NCBI GenBank assembly: GCA_025058345.1
Contig: JANXEN010000006.1
Coordinates: forward strand, 1-64,000
Source of the DNA: Sulfolobales archaeon
GTDB taxonomy: Archaea; Thermoproteota; Thermoprotei_A; Sulfolobales; NBVN01
DNA length: 64,000 nucleotides
Direction of reading: 5' to 3'
Part shown: one piece after another, positions 36,068-44,739 of the stretch
Layout: each line of letters begins with the position of its first letter
Numbering within the stretch: position 1 is the first letter of the stretch
Position numbers and translations under genes: made by a program
The notes under the pieces: generated by a model
The model's database searches: none
Seen by the model: only the letters and a program-made list of their open reading frames with translations
Told to the model about the DNA's origin: nothing

Positions 36068-36412
36068 CTAAGAGCTTAAGTTGTGGAAGACCCCCTTAAA
36101 TAATCTTTCAGACCATTCATGCATAACCTCGTATTCAGACTTAGCGCTCTCAATTAATTGATGTTCAGCATAACCCTTCTTTCTAACGTCCTTACTGGCC
36201 TGCATACTCACTAATTCAACTGCCCGCCTCATAGGGTGGGTTATTATATCTACGTACGCTCTGACGATTGCAGCCGCCGTTGCTTCCTGAACTACTATGA
36301 TCTGATCCTTAAATTCAAGAACCAATCTAATATGTGAATGTCCTTCGGGGATGAGCGCTACTACCCTTAAAACATCGCTATTAGCGTAGACTTTAACATC
36401 CTTCACCTCCAT
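36068..36412 (-). CDS. Hypothetical protein next to the Nudix gene
   Basis: This 114-residue protein has a beta-rich N-terminal half (about 1-50) and a helical, charged C-terminal half. It has no membrane segment, no cysteine and no recognised motif. It lies 18 bases downstream of the Nudix hydrolase gene on the same strand, so it is probably in the same operon. Confidence 0.65.
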   Translation of the reverse strand: MEVKDVKVYANSDVLRVVALIPEGHSHIRLVLEFKDQIIVVQEATAAAIVRAYVDIITHPMRRAVELVSMQASKDVRKKGYAEHQLIESAKSEYEVMHEWSERLFKGVFHNLSS

Positions 36413-36430
36413 CCCATCACCTCATAATAG

Positions 36431-36961
36431 TTACTTACCGCTTAAAGTACCTCTCAGCTGAAGATATGTTGAGATAGCTACCAGCGTCTTCGCGTCAGTA
36501 ACTTCGCACTTAAGTAAAGTATCTAACATGTGGTTAACTTTAACTTTAACGACTTCTATTAATTCTCCAGGTTCCGGTTTAGAGCCTACGTATTCTAAAT
36601 CAGTTGCGAGGAATATGTGAAGAACTTCATCACTGTAGCCAGGTGCCATATATATGGAAACGATCTTCTCAATATGGTGTGGAATGTAGCCGATTTCCTC
36701 TATTAGCTCCCTCTTAACGGCATCTTCTAGGTTTTCACCATGTTCTACTCGACCGGCAGGGATCTCTAAAACCCAACTATTCACTGGAACTCTAAACTGC
36801 TTTATCAATAAAACCTCATCACCCATTAAAGGAAGTGCAGCTACTGCATGACCGAAATGCACTATATCTCTTATGAACTCCTCTCCATCATACGAATACA
36901 CCCTTTGAATTAACTCAACCCTCTTCCCTTTGCAGAGGGTTCTCTCACTTAGTAGTTTCAT
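36431..36961 (-). CDS. Nudix hydrolase, probable ADP-ribose/ADP-sugar pyrophosphatase
   Basis: This 176-residue protein has a complete Nudix box, GX5EX7REUXEEXGU (GRVEHGE to EEIGY, about residues 80-102). QFRVPVNSWVLEIPAG before it and the MAPGYSDEVLHIFLA segment after it are typical of ADP-ribose pyrophosphatases (NudF-like). It hydrolyses nucleoside diphosphate sugars in the cytosol. Confidence 0.9.
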   Translation of the reverse strand: MKLLSERTLCKGKRVELIQRVYSYDGEEFIRDIVHFGHAVAALPLMGDEVLLIKQFRVPVNSWVLEIPAGRVEHGENLEDAVKRELIEEIGYIPHHIEKIVSIYMAPGYSDEVLHIFLATDLEYVGSKPEPGELIEVVKVKVNHMLDTLLKCEVTDAKTLVAISTYLQLRGTLSGK

Positions 36962-37066
36962 AAAATCTGCACCAATATAGTACTAAAGAACGAGTTTTAT
37001 GTTATTGATTAGTAACATCCACATCAGCTAATAATTAATTAACTCAAAGCTTTATTCGGTGGGAAA

Positions 37067-38113
37067 CTGAGACTCAAACTAGTTTACGATGAAATTCACA
37101 AACTGCATAAGGACCCCAGCGGCAGTCACCCTGAAAATGTTTGGAGAATTGAAGACTCTATGAGAGAATTAAGTAACTCACCAGCGCAAAGCCTCATAGA
37201 TTTAGTTAAGTGTTCGAAGCCTGACATTACATCAGTAGTTCTTGTACATGACTTAAGGTATGTAGAGTGGGTGGAGAATGAGTGTAGTAAAGGATTCCAC
37301 TATATAGACCCAGATACTTACGTCACAGAACATACATATAACGTGGCCCTAGCATTCGCTACAACTGCTAGAGACGCCGCTATAGATGCTGTCCGGACTT
37401 CAACACCATGGTTTATATTGGCTAGGCCAGGAGGACATCATGCAGGTAGGAGTGGCCCAGCTATGGGTGCCCCAACACTAGGTTTCTGCATATTTGATTA
37501 CATTTCAGTTGCTGCGAAAACGTTAATCAACCAAGGACTTAGAGTCATGATAATTGATTTTGATGCTCATCACGGTAACGGTACACAGGAAATTTTATGG
37601 GATGAACCGAAAGCCCTCCACATCGATATTCACCAAAGATGGATTTACCCAGGAACTGGTGGTTTAGAAGATGTTGGTGGATTGAACGCTAAGGGGACCA
37701 AGATAAATATCCCACTATATCCATACTCAAATGACTCACACTACGCTTATATCATCAACAATATCATAGAAACTGCTAGAAATGTTTTCCAACCTGATGT
37801 GATCTTAGTGTTTGCTGGGTTTGATGCGCATAAAGATGATAAACTCACACAGCTGCGTGTTACGGAGGATCTGTACTCCCTGTTTGGACATTATCTGAGG
37901 GAGTTATTGGAGGATAAGTTAGTTAGAGGTCTAATCTCGATTTTAGGGGGCGGGTATGGTAAGGGGATGGTAAAAAGCCTTAAGTCATATGTTGAGGGAC
38001 TTACCGGTGTGTCTAGAAAACCATCAATAAGTGAGACTTCGCTGCAGGACGATATTCTAAACGCGTTGAGAAAGAACTTAAACCTGCTTAAAACTACGGT
38101 AGAAACAAGTTAA
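37067..38113 (+). CDS. Histone deacetylase/acetoin utilisation family protein, CTG start
   Basis: The frame codes for LVYDEIHKLHKDPSGSHPEN, the conserved N-terminus of this family, upstream of the first ATG at 37160. Between the in-frame TAA at 37040 and that ATG there is no ATG, GTG or TTG. CTG 37067, five bases after GGTG, gives MRLKLVYDE and is the best start (348 residues). Zinc and catalytic residues are present: GGHHAG (His124, His125), DFDAHHGNGT (Asp164, Asp166, His168) and AGFDAHKDD (Asp253). The enzymes deacetylate proteins or polyamines. Confidence 0.82.
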   Translation: MRLKLVYDEIHKLHKDPSGSHPENVWRIEDSMRELSNSPAQSLIDLVKCSKPDITSVVLVHDLRYVEWVENECSKGFHYIDPDTYVTEHTYNVALAFATTARDAAIDAVRTSTPWFILARPGGHHAGRSGPAMGAPTLGFCIFDYISVAAKTLINQGLRVMIIDFDAHHGNGTQEILWDEPKALHIDIHQRWIYPGTGGLEDVGGLNAKGTKINIPLYPYSNDSHYAYIINNIIETARNVFQPDVILVFAGFDAHKDDKLTQLRVTEDLYSLFGHYLRELLEDKLVRGLISILGGGYGKGMVKSLKSYVEGLTGVSRKPSISETSLQDDILNALRKNLNLLKTTVETS

Positions 38114-38156
38114 TTTATATGGTATGTGATGTAGGTGGATGGAATAACTAGTTTCC

Positions 38157-38921
38157 TTACTTATTTAAGAGGGAGTTTATAACTTGTTTACCGTTTTCCG
38201 GAATGTTGTTTATTAAACCGCTTTCAACTATTACCTTAGCTAGTTCGGAATTAACTACGTTTACGTGAGGTATACAGGTAAACTTATTTGAATACACCAC
38301 AACTGATATAGATATCCCTAACTCATGCTCTTCTAAGTTTACCTCAACATTAACGCTGTCTATGCATGTTTGCATTCTGTTAATGAGGTTACTCCTTAAA
38401 TTACTCAATGAGCTTTCAACTACTTTCTTAATCGTAGATAGTTCTTCCTGGGAAAACCCTTCAAAACCGAAGAACGTATGGAATCCTACGACTATACCTC
38501 CTTCATGAAGCAGTAATTCAACACAGTTAACTAAGCTCCTATTCATAGACAGCTCTGAACCATCTAAATGTAGAAATATACCCTGAATTTTTCCCGACTC
38601 ATCAACTACTTTCCCCGATCCATGTGATGTTGTAAATCCCATACTCCAAACGCCTAGGATCTCGTCAAGCACTAGGATAAACCCGTATAGCCCAGCAGAT
38701 AACGAGATGACTCTACTTATTGCAAATTTAGTTAACTCCTCCCCATCCAACCCTAACTTACTTTTAATTATATTTGCCTCTTCTTCGATAGCATATGATA
38801 CGACCTCCAAATTACTTACGTATTCCTTAAGTATCTCCTTAGGACTTATGCCTAACTTATTGGAAATATGTTTTAAATGCTCGTAAATCTCATCACTTAT
38901 TTCTATATATTCCTTAATCAA
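38157..38921 (-). CDS. Hypothetical protein with ribbon-helix-helix-like N-terminus
   Basis: This 254-residue protein starts with EISDEIYEHLKHISNKLGISPKEILKEY, which resembles a CopG/RHH DNA-binding segment. The rest is an alpha/beta region with alternating strands and helices and no recognised active site. It is transcribed alone, divergent from the acetyltransferase gene. Function unknown. Confidence 0.6.
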   Translation of the reverse strand: MIKEYIEISDEIYEHLKHISNKLGISPKEILKEYVSNLEVVSYAIEEEANIIKSKLGLDGEELTKFAISRVISLSAGLYGFILVLDEILGVWSMGFTTSHGSGKVVDESGKIQGIFLHLDGSELSMNRSLVNCVELLLHEGGIVVGFHTFFGFEGFSQEELSTIKKVVESSLSNLRSNLINRMQTCIDSVNVEVNLEEHELGISISVVVYSNKFTCIPHVNVVNSELAKVIVESGLINNIPENGKQVINSLLNK

Positions 38922-38994
38922 AGAAACACCTCTTTTTACTAGTTATTCTGTTAATAAACCTGACTTACCTTAAATAAGTTTACGCTACTTACAA

Positions 38995-39006
38995 CTTTTA
39001 TAAAAG
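38995..39006 (+). promoter_or_regulatory. TATA box for the acetyltransferase gene
   Basis: CTTTTATAAAAG is a palindromic TATA element centred about 26 bases before 39026, giving a 5-base leader to ATG 39031. Confidence 0.45.
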
Positions 39007-39030
39007 CTTAAACGCGAAGATTCGATATCT

Positions 39031-39396
39031 ATGTTGATGGTGTCTATGGATTTAGAAGTTAAGTATACATCACAAGTAATCTATGTGAAATTCGGTGACG
39101 GTTCTAAGGCATTTCTAGGGTATAAGATTGAAGGTGATAAGATGCATTTACTAGAGACGTATACGCCACCGCAACATAGGGGGATGGGTGTTGCTAAACT
39201 ATTGATTGAGAAGGCTTTGGAGTTAGCTAAGGAGAAGGGAATTAAGGTAGTTCCAGTGTGTTCCTACTCTATACAATACTTCATGAGGAATCCAGGTGTA
39301 AGGCATTTACTTGCTGAACCTTACGTCAATATGAGCGATGATGAACTAAGTAGATACTATGAAGAAAGACTCAGTATAGAAAGATCTAAAAAGTAA
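39031..39396 (+). CDS. Small GNAT acetyltransferase (YjdJ/COG2388 type)
   Basis: This protein of about 121 residues has the short GNAT fold. The acetyl-CoA motif is PPQHRGMGVAKLLIEKAL, followed by GIKVVPVCSYSIQYFMRNP, the typical ending of the COG2388 type with a conserved cysteine. Start codons ATG 39031 and ATG 39046 are both possible. Substrate unknown. Confidence 0.85.
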   Translation: MLMVSMDLEVKYTSQVIYVKFGDGSKAFLGYKIEGDKMHLLETYTPPQHRGMGVAKLLIEKALELAKEKGIKVVPVCSYSIQYFMRNPGVRHLLAEPYVNMSDDELSRYYEERLSIERSKK

Positions 39397-39471
39397 GGGT
39401 GAGAATTCCTTCTACGAATACGTAAATGCATTTTTATTACTTTATTTGCATTAGGAAGTTTGGGGATTTAA

Positions 39472-40953
39472 CTGCTTATAGCCTCCATCGACCTAGGAAC
39501 TACTCACGTTAAGGGTGCCTTATTGAACTTTGACGATAAGAAGGAAGTCCTTTCGGTGGTTAGGAGTTTGAGTTACCGAATAGAACCTGTACGTCCCGAA
39601 CCTCTTGCCTACGAACACGATCCTAGGGAGATACTGAAACTTGTTAAGATCATAATTAAAGAGATCTGTAGCGGTGTATCAATAGATTCTATCGTACTTA
39701 CCTCTTACCTCTTCGGAGTATTTCTAGCAAATGAGCGGTTTGAACCGCTTACAAACATCTATACATGGGTAGATGAGAGGTCGTACGAAGTTTTAATTGA
39801 ATTAAAGCCATTCTCTAAAGAATTGTATGGCAGAACTGGGTGCCCTCACCTACACGTCTACGCTTTACCTAAGTTGTTGTGGCTGAAAAGGAGGTCACCT
39901 AACCTATTAAGAGATGCTAGGCATTTCATGGACTCAAAATCGCTGCTTATGCACTTCCTCACCGGACATAGCGTAACTGACCTATCATCAGCTTCAGGAA
40001 CGTATCAAATGCTTAACATAAGGTCATTAAGGTGGGATGACTTCGCTTTAGAGATTGCGGGAATCGATGAAAACTACCTACCTGAGGTTAGGGAAAGCTA
40101 CATTACTGAGCCGATGAAGACTGAGTTGGCTCATGAGTTAGGTATTTCTAAGGCGGTTCCTGTAGTCCTAGGGGTTTACGATGGAGGTTCTATGATTTAC
40201 GGGTTGACTGGGGGTTCGACTGGTTTAGGGGTAATTAACATGGGCAGTAGCGCGATGATGAGAGCAGTTATTTCAGAACCCATCATCGACTCACATAGTA
40301 GTATGAGGTTTCAAACCTACTACCTTATGGAGAATACATGGTTAGCTGGGGGTGCTATAAGCAATGGTGGTGTAGTTGTAGAACACATCATTAGGTTGTT
40401 ATATAATGTACCACCTGATGATGTCAGCACGTATGCTGAAGTACTTAACTCTCTAGGTAAATTACGTAAAACACCTCAGACGTTAATTACGGTCCCAATT
40501 TTACTGTCTGAGAGACTTCCACTTAACCCTGCTAGAAGGGTCAGCATTGTGGGGATTGATAGCTCTACGAGGAGGGAGGATATAGTCTTATCTACGATTG
40601 AGGGAATAGTCATGCTACTTTCACTACTATATAAAGCTATGGAGGAGAATGGTGTTGTAGTCGACGAAATAAGGATTGGCGGTAAGCTTACTGAGTACCT
40701 TTTCGTAAGGAAATTAGTCGCTAATATTCTGGGGAAGAAAGTTGTATATAGAGGTTTCGGAGACGTATCCCACTTAGGTAACCTCTTCCTATTTCTAAAA
40801 GCTATGAAATATATGGGTAGTAATGAGATAGTAAGGTTATGCATTAATATGCTACAGGATGCGGAGAGGATTAACCCTGAATCAAGCGGCTTCATTAAAT
40901 ACAGGAATCTTTTGGAGGTTTTTGAAGAATTAATTAATAAGCTCTACATCTAA
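39472..40953 (+). CDS. FGGY-family carbohydrate kinase, CTG start
   Basis: This 493-residue sugar kinase has the phosphate-1 motif IDLGTTHVKG (residues 6-15), essential for ATP binding, upstream of the first ATG at 39523. A TAA stop lies directly before CTG 39472, and no ATG, GTG or TTG lies between, so CTG is the only reasonable start. It follows GGGGAT with a 4-base spacer. Later motifs are GVYDGGSMIYGLTGGSTGLGV and the second-domain GGKLTEYLFVRKLVANILGK (both cited as landmarks). Substrate (xylulose, glycerol or another sugar) cannot be told. Confidence 0.88.
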   Translation: MLIASIDLGTTHVKGALLNFDDKKEVLSVVRSLSYRIEPVRPEPLAYEHDPREILKLVKIIIKEICSGVSIDSIVLTSYLFGVFLANERFEPLTNIYTWVDERSYEVLIELKPFSKELYGRTGCPHLHVYALPKLLWLKRRSPNLLRDARHFMDSKSLLMHFLTGHSVTDLSSASGTYQMLNIRSLRWDDFALEIAGIDENYLPEVRESYITEPMKTELAHELGISKAVPVVLGVYDGGSMIYGLTGGSTGLGVINMGSSAMMRAVISEPIIDSHSSMRFQTYYLMENTWLAGGAISNGGVVVEHIIRLLYNVPPDDVSTYAEVLNSLGKLRKTPQTLITVPILLSERLPLNPARRVSIVGIDSSTRREDIVLSTIEGIVMLLSLLYKAMEENGVVVDEIRIGGKLTEYLFVRKLVANILGKKVVYRGFGDVSHLGNLFLFLKAMKYMGSNEIVRLCINMLQDAERINPESSGFIKYRNLLEVFEELINKLYI

Positions 40954-40978
40954 ACTACAAACCCTACTAGTTGCCCAG

Positions 40979-41272
40979 CTATAAAACTTGATTCGTTCTC
41001 GAATCGATGACGGTGACTTCCCGCAGCCCAGCTTCCTTCAAGGCTTCCTTAATGTTATTGGAAATAGCTCTCCATAGCGTCTGATTTATAAATCTACAGA
41101 ATAAGCAACCTGGGTCAGAACCTGAAAAGTCTACGAGTACTAAAACCTTCTCACCATCTTTAGATATTCTAAAACTCTTAACAACACCGCTTGATATCAC
41201 ATCTACATCAAATCCGGGGACATACACCTTCGATAACTTCTTTTCAATGATTCGGGCTACTTCCTCTGACAT
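40979..41272 (-). CDS. MIP18/DUF59 family Fe-S assembly-type protein
   Basis: This 97-residue protein has the DUF59 pattern: VYVPGFDVDVISSGVVKSF, then VLVLVDFSGSDPGC with Cys55 and a second cysteine at 58. Family members help in Fe-S cluster assembly or act in phenylacetate-type oxygenase assembly. No suf genes are adjacent. It converges on the FGGY kinase gene. Confidence 0.75.
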   Translation of the reverse strand: MSEEVARIIEKKLSKVYVPGFDVDVISSGVVKSFRISKDGEKVLVLVDFSGSDPGCLFCRFINQTLWRAISNNIKEALKEAGLREVTVIDSRTNQVL

Positions 41273-41387
41273 GTTCTCTACCTATTACTTGTTTTGCTGC
41301 AACCCTATTTAAATTTGCTATGGTGTTTAAGTCCTCATTCTTACCAAGAATAATGGAGGGTTAATACTATAATTAGTTATACGTTCG

Positions 41388-42785
41388 TTATTGCTTAGAT
41401 ATCTTACTCGAAAAATTAATTAAAGTCAAAACAACATGTCTAATACCTCTAATGAAATCCTCTCTTCTAATGTTTTCATTTGGTGCATGCACTTTAGAGT
41501 TGAAGTACCCTACACCAGCCCCGGTAATGGGTACTCCAGCAACACTTGTAAGGAGGTATATCGGACTTGAACCACTTGCGATAGGGAGAACCTTTGGATA
41601 CTTTCCATAAACCTCCTCGGCCGCATTAATTGATGCTCTAACTATCTCCTCATCAGGTTCTGTATATCCGGCTGGGTACATACCATGTACTATAATCTCG
41701 ATATTAGAGTAACCTAATTCTCTTAAGTATTTGGTGAATATTTCTAGAATCTTTTCGGGCTTCTGACCAGGTAAAGGTCTTATATCTATTTTAACCCCAG
41801 CTACTGAAGGTACGATTGTCTTACTTCCTTTACCTGTATAACCGGAGTAAAGACCTGAGACGTTTAAGGAAGGCTTCATATAAAGCTCTCTCAAAGCGTC
41901 AATTCCATCTAATCCATTAACAAATTTATCTAACCCTAACTCCTTCCTTACCGCTTTTAAGTCCTCAGGGTCTATATGTCTAATGAGTTCTCCAGCAACT
42001 GAAATAAATTTCGGGTCTACATCATCATAAAATTCTGGAATTAAAACCTTACCTTTCTCATCTTTCAAATAAGTCAACATTTTTGCGATCTCCCAAGCTG
42101 GATTCGGAATTAATGGAGCTAACCCACTATGTACGTCCCTATTGGATTTCTTCAGCATTATTTCCAAATATAGAATTCCCTTAAACCCTAGAGGGATTTC
42201 TAATCTACCATCCGCCCCAACGTAACCGGTTTCCCAAATACCACCATCAGAGCTCATCCAATGTAAGTTATCCTTAATTATATTTGCGAGTGTTGGAGAA
42301 CCGACTTCCTCCTCACCCTCTATTAAAAACTTTATTCGTAAGTCAAGCAGTTCTAAATACTCAAGCAACGCATCAACTGCAGCTATTCTAGCTACTATAT
42401 TACCTTTATTATCCGCAACACCACGGCCTATTAGTAAATCATCCTTAATTAGGAGTTCGAAGGGGTCTGAGTTCCACAGCTCTAGCGGCTCCGGAGGTTG
42501 CACATCGTAGTGGTTGTAGATCAGCACAGTCTTACTGCCGGAGCCAATTTCACCTAAGATTGCTGGGGAACCTCCACCATATTTTATAGAAACCTTAAAT
42601 CCTCTACTGCTAAGAACATCTGATAAATAATTAGCACATTCTCCCACCCCTTTTAAGCCCCAGGAAGCCACAGACTTATAAGATACTAAGTCCTTAAGAA
42701 GTGAAACGTAGTTGTCGAAATTTCTGGAAATGTAACTGAAGGACTTATCCCTTATGTTTTCGTAAACTGATCTGCCCATGCTCAT
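41388..42785 (-). CDS. M20 family metallopeptidase (ArgE/DapE/carnosinase-like)
   Basis: This 465-residue protein has the M20 metal motifs YNHYDVQPP (about residue 90), GRGVADNKGN (about 125) and EGEEEVGSP (about 160), plus the dimerisation domain and a late HAPNENIR. The length and HYDVQPPEPLELWNSDPF are closest to the CNDP/carnosinase-like dipeptidases. It probably cleaves dipeptides or N-acyl amino acids in the cytosol. Confidence 0.92.
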   Translation of the reverse strand: MSMGRSVYENIRDKSFSYISRNFDNYVSLLKDLVSYKSVASWGLKGVGECANYLSDVLSSRGFKVSIKYGGGSPAILGEIGSGSKTVLIYNHYDVQPPEPLELWNSDPFELLIKDDLLIGRGVADNKGNIVARIAAVDALLEYLELLDLRIKFLIEGEEEVGSPTLANIIKDNLHWMSSDGGIWETGYVGADGRLEIPLGFKGILYLEIMLKKSNRDVHSGLAPLIPNPAWEIAKMLTYLKDEKGKVLIPEFYDDVDPKFISVAGELIRHIDPEDLKAVRKELGLDKFVNGLDGIDALRELYMKPSLNVSGLYSGYTGKGSKTIVPSVAGVKIDIRPLPGQKPEKILEIFTKYLRELGYSNIEIIVHGMYPAGYTEPDEEIVRASINAAEEVYGKYPKVLPIASGSSPIYLLTSVAGVPITGAGVGYFNSKVHAPNENIRREDFIRGIRHVVLTLINFSSKISKQ

Positions 42786-42861
42786 TTACCCTTAAGAAGT
42801 TTGTTAGGGAAATATAAGTTTAGTACTACGTTCATAGGATACCTTTGGCTACAGTATTTGT

Positions 42862-43887
42862 CTATATAGGAATTTCATTTAATATCTTTCTAGGGGTAAG
42901 AGGTAACGCCTCTATTACTTTACCTGTTCTTACCTTATTGACTAAATTGTAATGCGTATTATACGCATTAGCGGATTTGATGACTAAATCCATTAACCAT
43001 AGATTACGTACGTATGTGTTTGCAGCATCTCCCTCAACCTCCAACCACTTCACTACGCCATTACTAATTGTTTCAAAAACTCTTTTCGTCCCTAGAGCTC
43101 TTCTTGAAAGCCTTCTTGAATATTGATGGATGTCTTTATATAAAGCCGGGCAAAAATGGACTGAGATATCTAAGGATAGTTCTTTAACAAGATTGATGAC
43201 TTCAATTGCTGTATCCTTCGACCCTATTACGGACCTACCATCAGGACTTATTTCAAACCCTCTTAAGATTAGGGACTGGTAATTCAAATCGCTTACCTCA
43301 AGTTCATTTAGATTTACGTACTTGACACCTAGCTTAACGAGATCCTTAATTAATTCAATCGTACTGCGTGTTTGTCCAGGCATTGCGGGATTTTCAACAA
43401 CTACGTCGAACGCACGGCCAAGCGCTATTTTAAGAGCTTTTAAAGACTTTGGTGATGTGATGTGTATTCTGAGCTCATCAAGTCCTGCGTTATCTAATGA
43501 TGCTGCAGCTTTCTCATCTAATTTAAACCCATTCGTATATAGATGTACATGAAAATCTCTTCCAAAACATTCCTTCAAGGATTTTATAACGAGGGTCGTC
43601 CTATCCAATACTTCCAATGGGTCACCTCCAGTGATTCCCACACCCTCAGATAAAGATCCAGCGACCTCCTCAACCACATTCCTTAAGTTCTTAACCTCTA
43701 CCTCATTTACAAACAACACATCCTTAAACCTCCTATTAATAGATATAGGGCAGTAAAAGCAGTTGTCGGAACATAGACCGGTAATAAAAATAACCGTCTT
43801 AGAACCCCTAAAACATAACTTACATCCCTTCGGCAAATCACCTAGCCAGTACCCTACATGTTCATTTCCCTTAATGATTAATCCCAA
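42862..43887 (-). CDS. Radical SAM protein of the COG2108 type (PFL-activase-related)
   Basis: This 341-residue protein has Cys22 and Cys25 (GCKLCFRG), then the radical SAM motif CX3CX2C at Cys39, Cys43 and Cys46 (GLCSDNCFYC). GITGGDPLE follows as the SAM-binding GGE-like motif. The N-terminal CxxC pair plus SAM cluster is typical of archaeal COG2108 proteins, whose reaction is not known to me. It is downstream of the DUF4870-like gene on the same strand. Confidence 0.8.
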   Translation of the reverse strand: MGLIIKGNEHVGYWLGDLPKGCKLCFRGSKTVIFITGLCSDNCFYCPISINRRFKDVLFVNEVEVKNLRNVVEEVAGSLSEGVGITGGDPLEVLDRTTLVIKSLKECFGRDFHVHLYTNGFKLDEKAAASLDNAGLDELRIHITSPKSLKALKIALGRAFDVVVENPAMPGQTRSTIELIKDLVKLGVKYVNLNELEVSDLNYQSLILRGFEISPDGRSVIGSKDTAIEVINLVKELSLDISVHFCPALYKDIHQYSRRLSRRALGTKRVFETISNGVVKWLEVEGDAANTYVRNLWLMDLVIKSANAYNTHYNLVNKVRTGKVIEALPLTPRKILNEIPI

Positions 43888-43953
43888 CCCGTTATGGGGG
43901 ATATCGAAGTGCTTTATAAAGTTAACTAATAAAATTATTTTGACTTTCTTCCA

Positions 43954-44307
43954 TCATCTATATTTCTCTATCCCCAGCACTTTAGCGACATCGAAAATTA
44001 CTGGTGGCTGCCAATACTCTTTATTAAGAGATTTTATTATACCTAAAATCCATGTCACCAAAAGCGCTATCTGAATGACGGCACTGATAAGCCAACCAAT
44101 CAATGGAATTAAACCTAAAATCCCAACAACGATACCCGAAAGCATAATTATGATGAAGAAGGATATCGAAAGATAGGCCCAGTACTTCGCATATCTGTAA
44201 TTAGGCTTTAATATAAGAACGAGTACCGCACCCACTATTGATGCAATCCAACCTATAAATCCCCAAATCTTTTCATCATCACTAATAGTTCCACCTACTT
44301 CACCCAT
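43954..44307 (-). CDS. Small membrane protein (DUF4870-like)
   Basis: This 117-residue protein has three hydrophobic segments (about 13-30, 40-65 and 68-92) and the ending WQPP that follows the last helix in this type of protein. ATG 44307 is preferred because GGTGA lies five bases upstream; GTG 44319 overlaps that site. A TATATATAG element near 44339-44347 gives a 10-base leader. Function unknown. Confidence 0.7.
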   Translation of the reverse strand: MGEVGGTISDDEKIWGFIGWIASIVGAVLVLILKPNYRYAKYWAYLSISFFIIIMLSGIVVGILGLIPLIGWLISAVIQIALLVTWILGIIKSLNKEYWQPPVIFDVAKVLGIEKYR

Positions 44308-44607
44308 ACAATTCACCACTTAGTTATTGTTACAATTCTATATATACATAACTCACAATCCTTAACTGCGGTGATTTACACATACAACAATTTCAACCCT
44401 AACAGTTGATTTAAAAGGAAACTCGCCTCCTTACATCATATGCACTACCTTTTTAGCTTGCCTAAGCAAATATCGTAACTATTTAATTTTGATAAGTCAT
44501 CAGTGAAGAGATTGAACTTCAACGAAGCATAGACATTTATGTATGGGTAAGACCGCCATAATTAAGGATTTTAGAATGTATTTAAGTTTCTTTAACATAG
44601 TAGCAGA
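44308..44607. other. Gene-free stretch upstream of the box C/D RNA
   Basis: This contains the promoter of the small membrane protein (reverse TATA near 44343) and, at its right end, a GTATTTAAG element (44578-44586) placed 26 bases before the box C/D RNA. I see no protein gene or repeat in the rest. Confidence 0.5.
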
Positions 44608-44674
44608 ATGTGGAGTGATGATGCGTGGAAGGCCTGAAATTGATGATGGACTTCATATAAATTCCCTGAATGTG
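44608..44674 (+). ncRNA. Box C/D guide RNA (sRNA)
   Basis: All four boxes are consensus and in order: C GTGATGA (44615-44621), D' CTGA (44634-44637), C' TGATGA (44641-44646) and D CTGA (44666-44669). The D' guide is the 12 bases TGCGTGGAAGGC. The D guide region is 19 bases and ends in ATAAATTCC. By the plus-five rule each directs methylation of a U, in target GCCUUCCACGCA and in a target containing GGAAUUUAU respectively. A TATA element at 44578-44586 fits a start near 44608. The targets were not located. Confidence 0.85.
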
Positions 44675-44739
44675 GGTCAAGTACTTTTGTAAAAAATAAC
44701 CTTGAAAGCCACGCTAATTGGTTTTCATTTAATGTATTC

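Noticed and set aside
40405-40440. C'-D-like segment (TGATGA ... CTGA) inside the FGGY kinase gene
   Set aside because: It lacks the outer C and D' boxes and lies within a conserved coding region.
44618-44692. A 24-codon frame starting ATG ATG after a GGAGTG site
   Set aside because: The same bases form all four boxes and both guides of a box C/D RNA, which explains the sequence better than a peptide.
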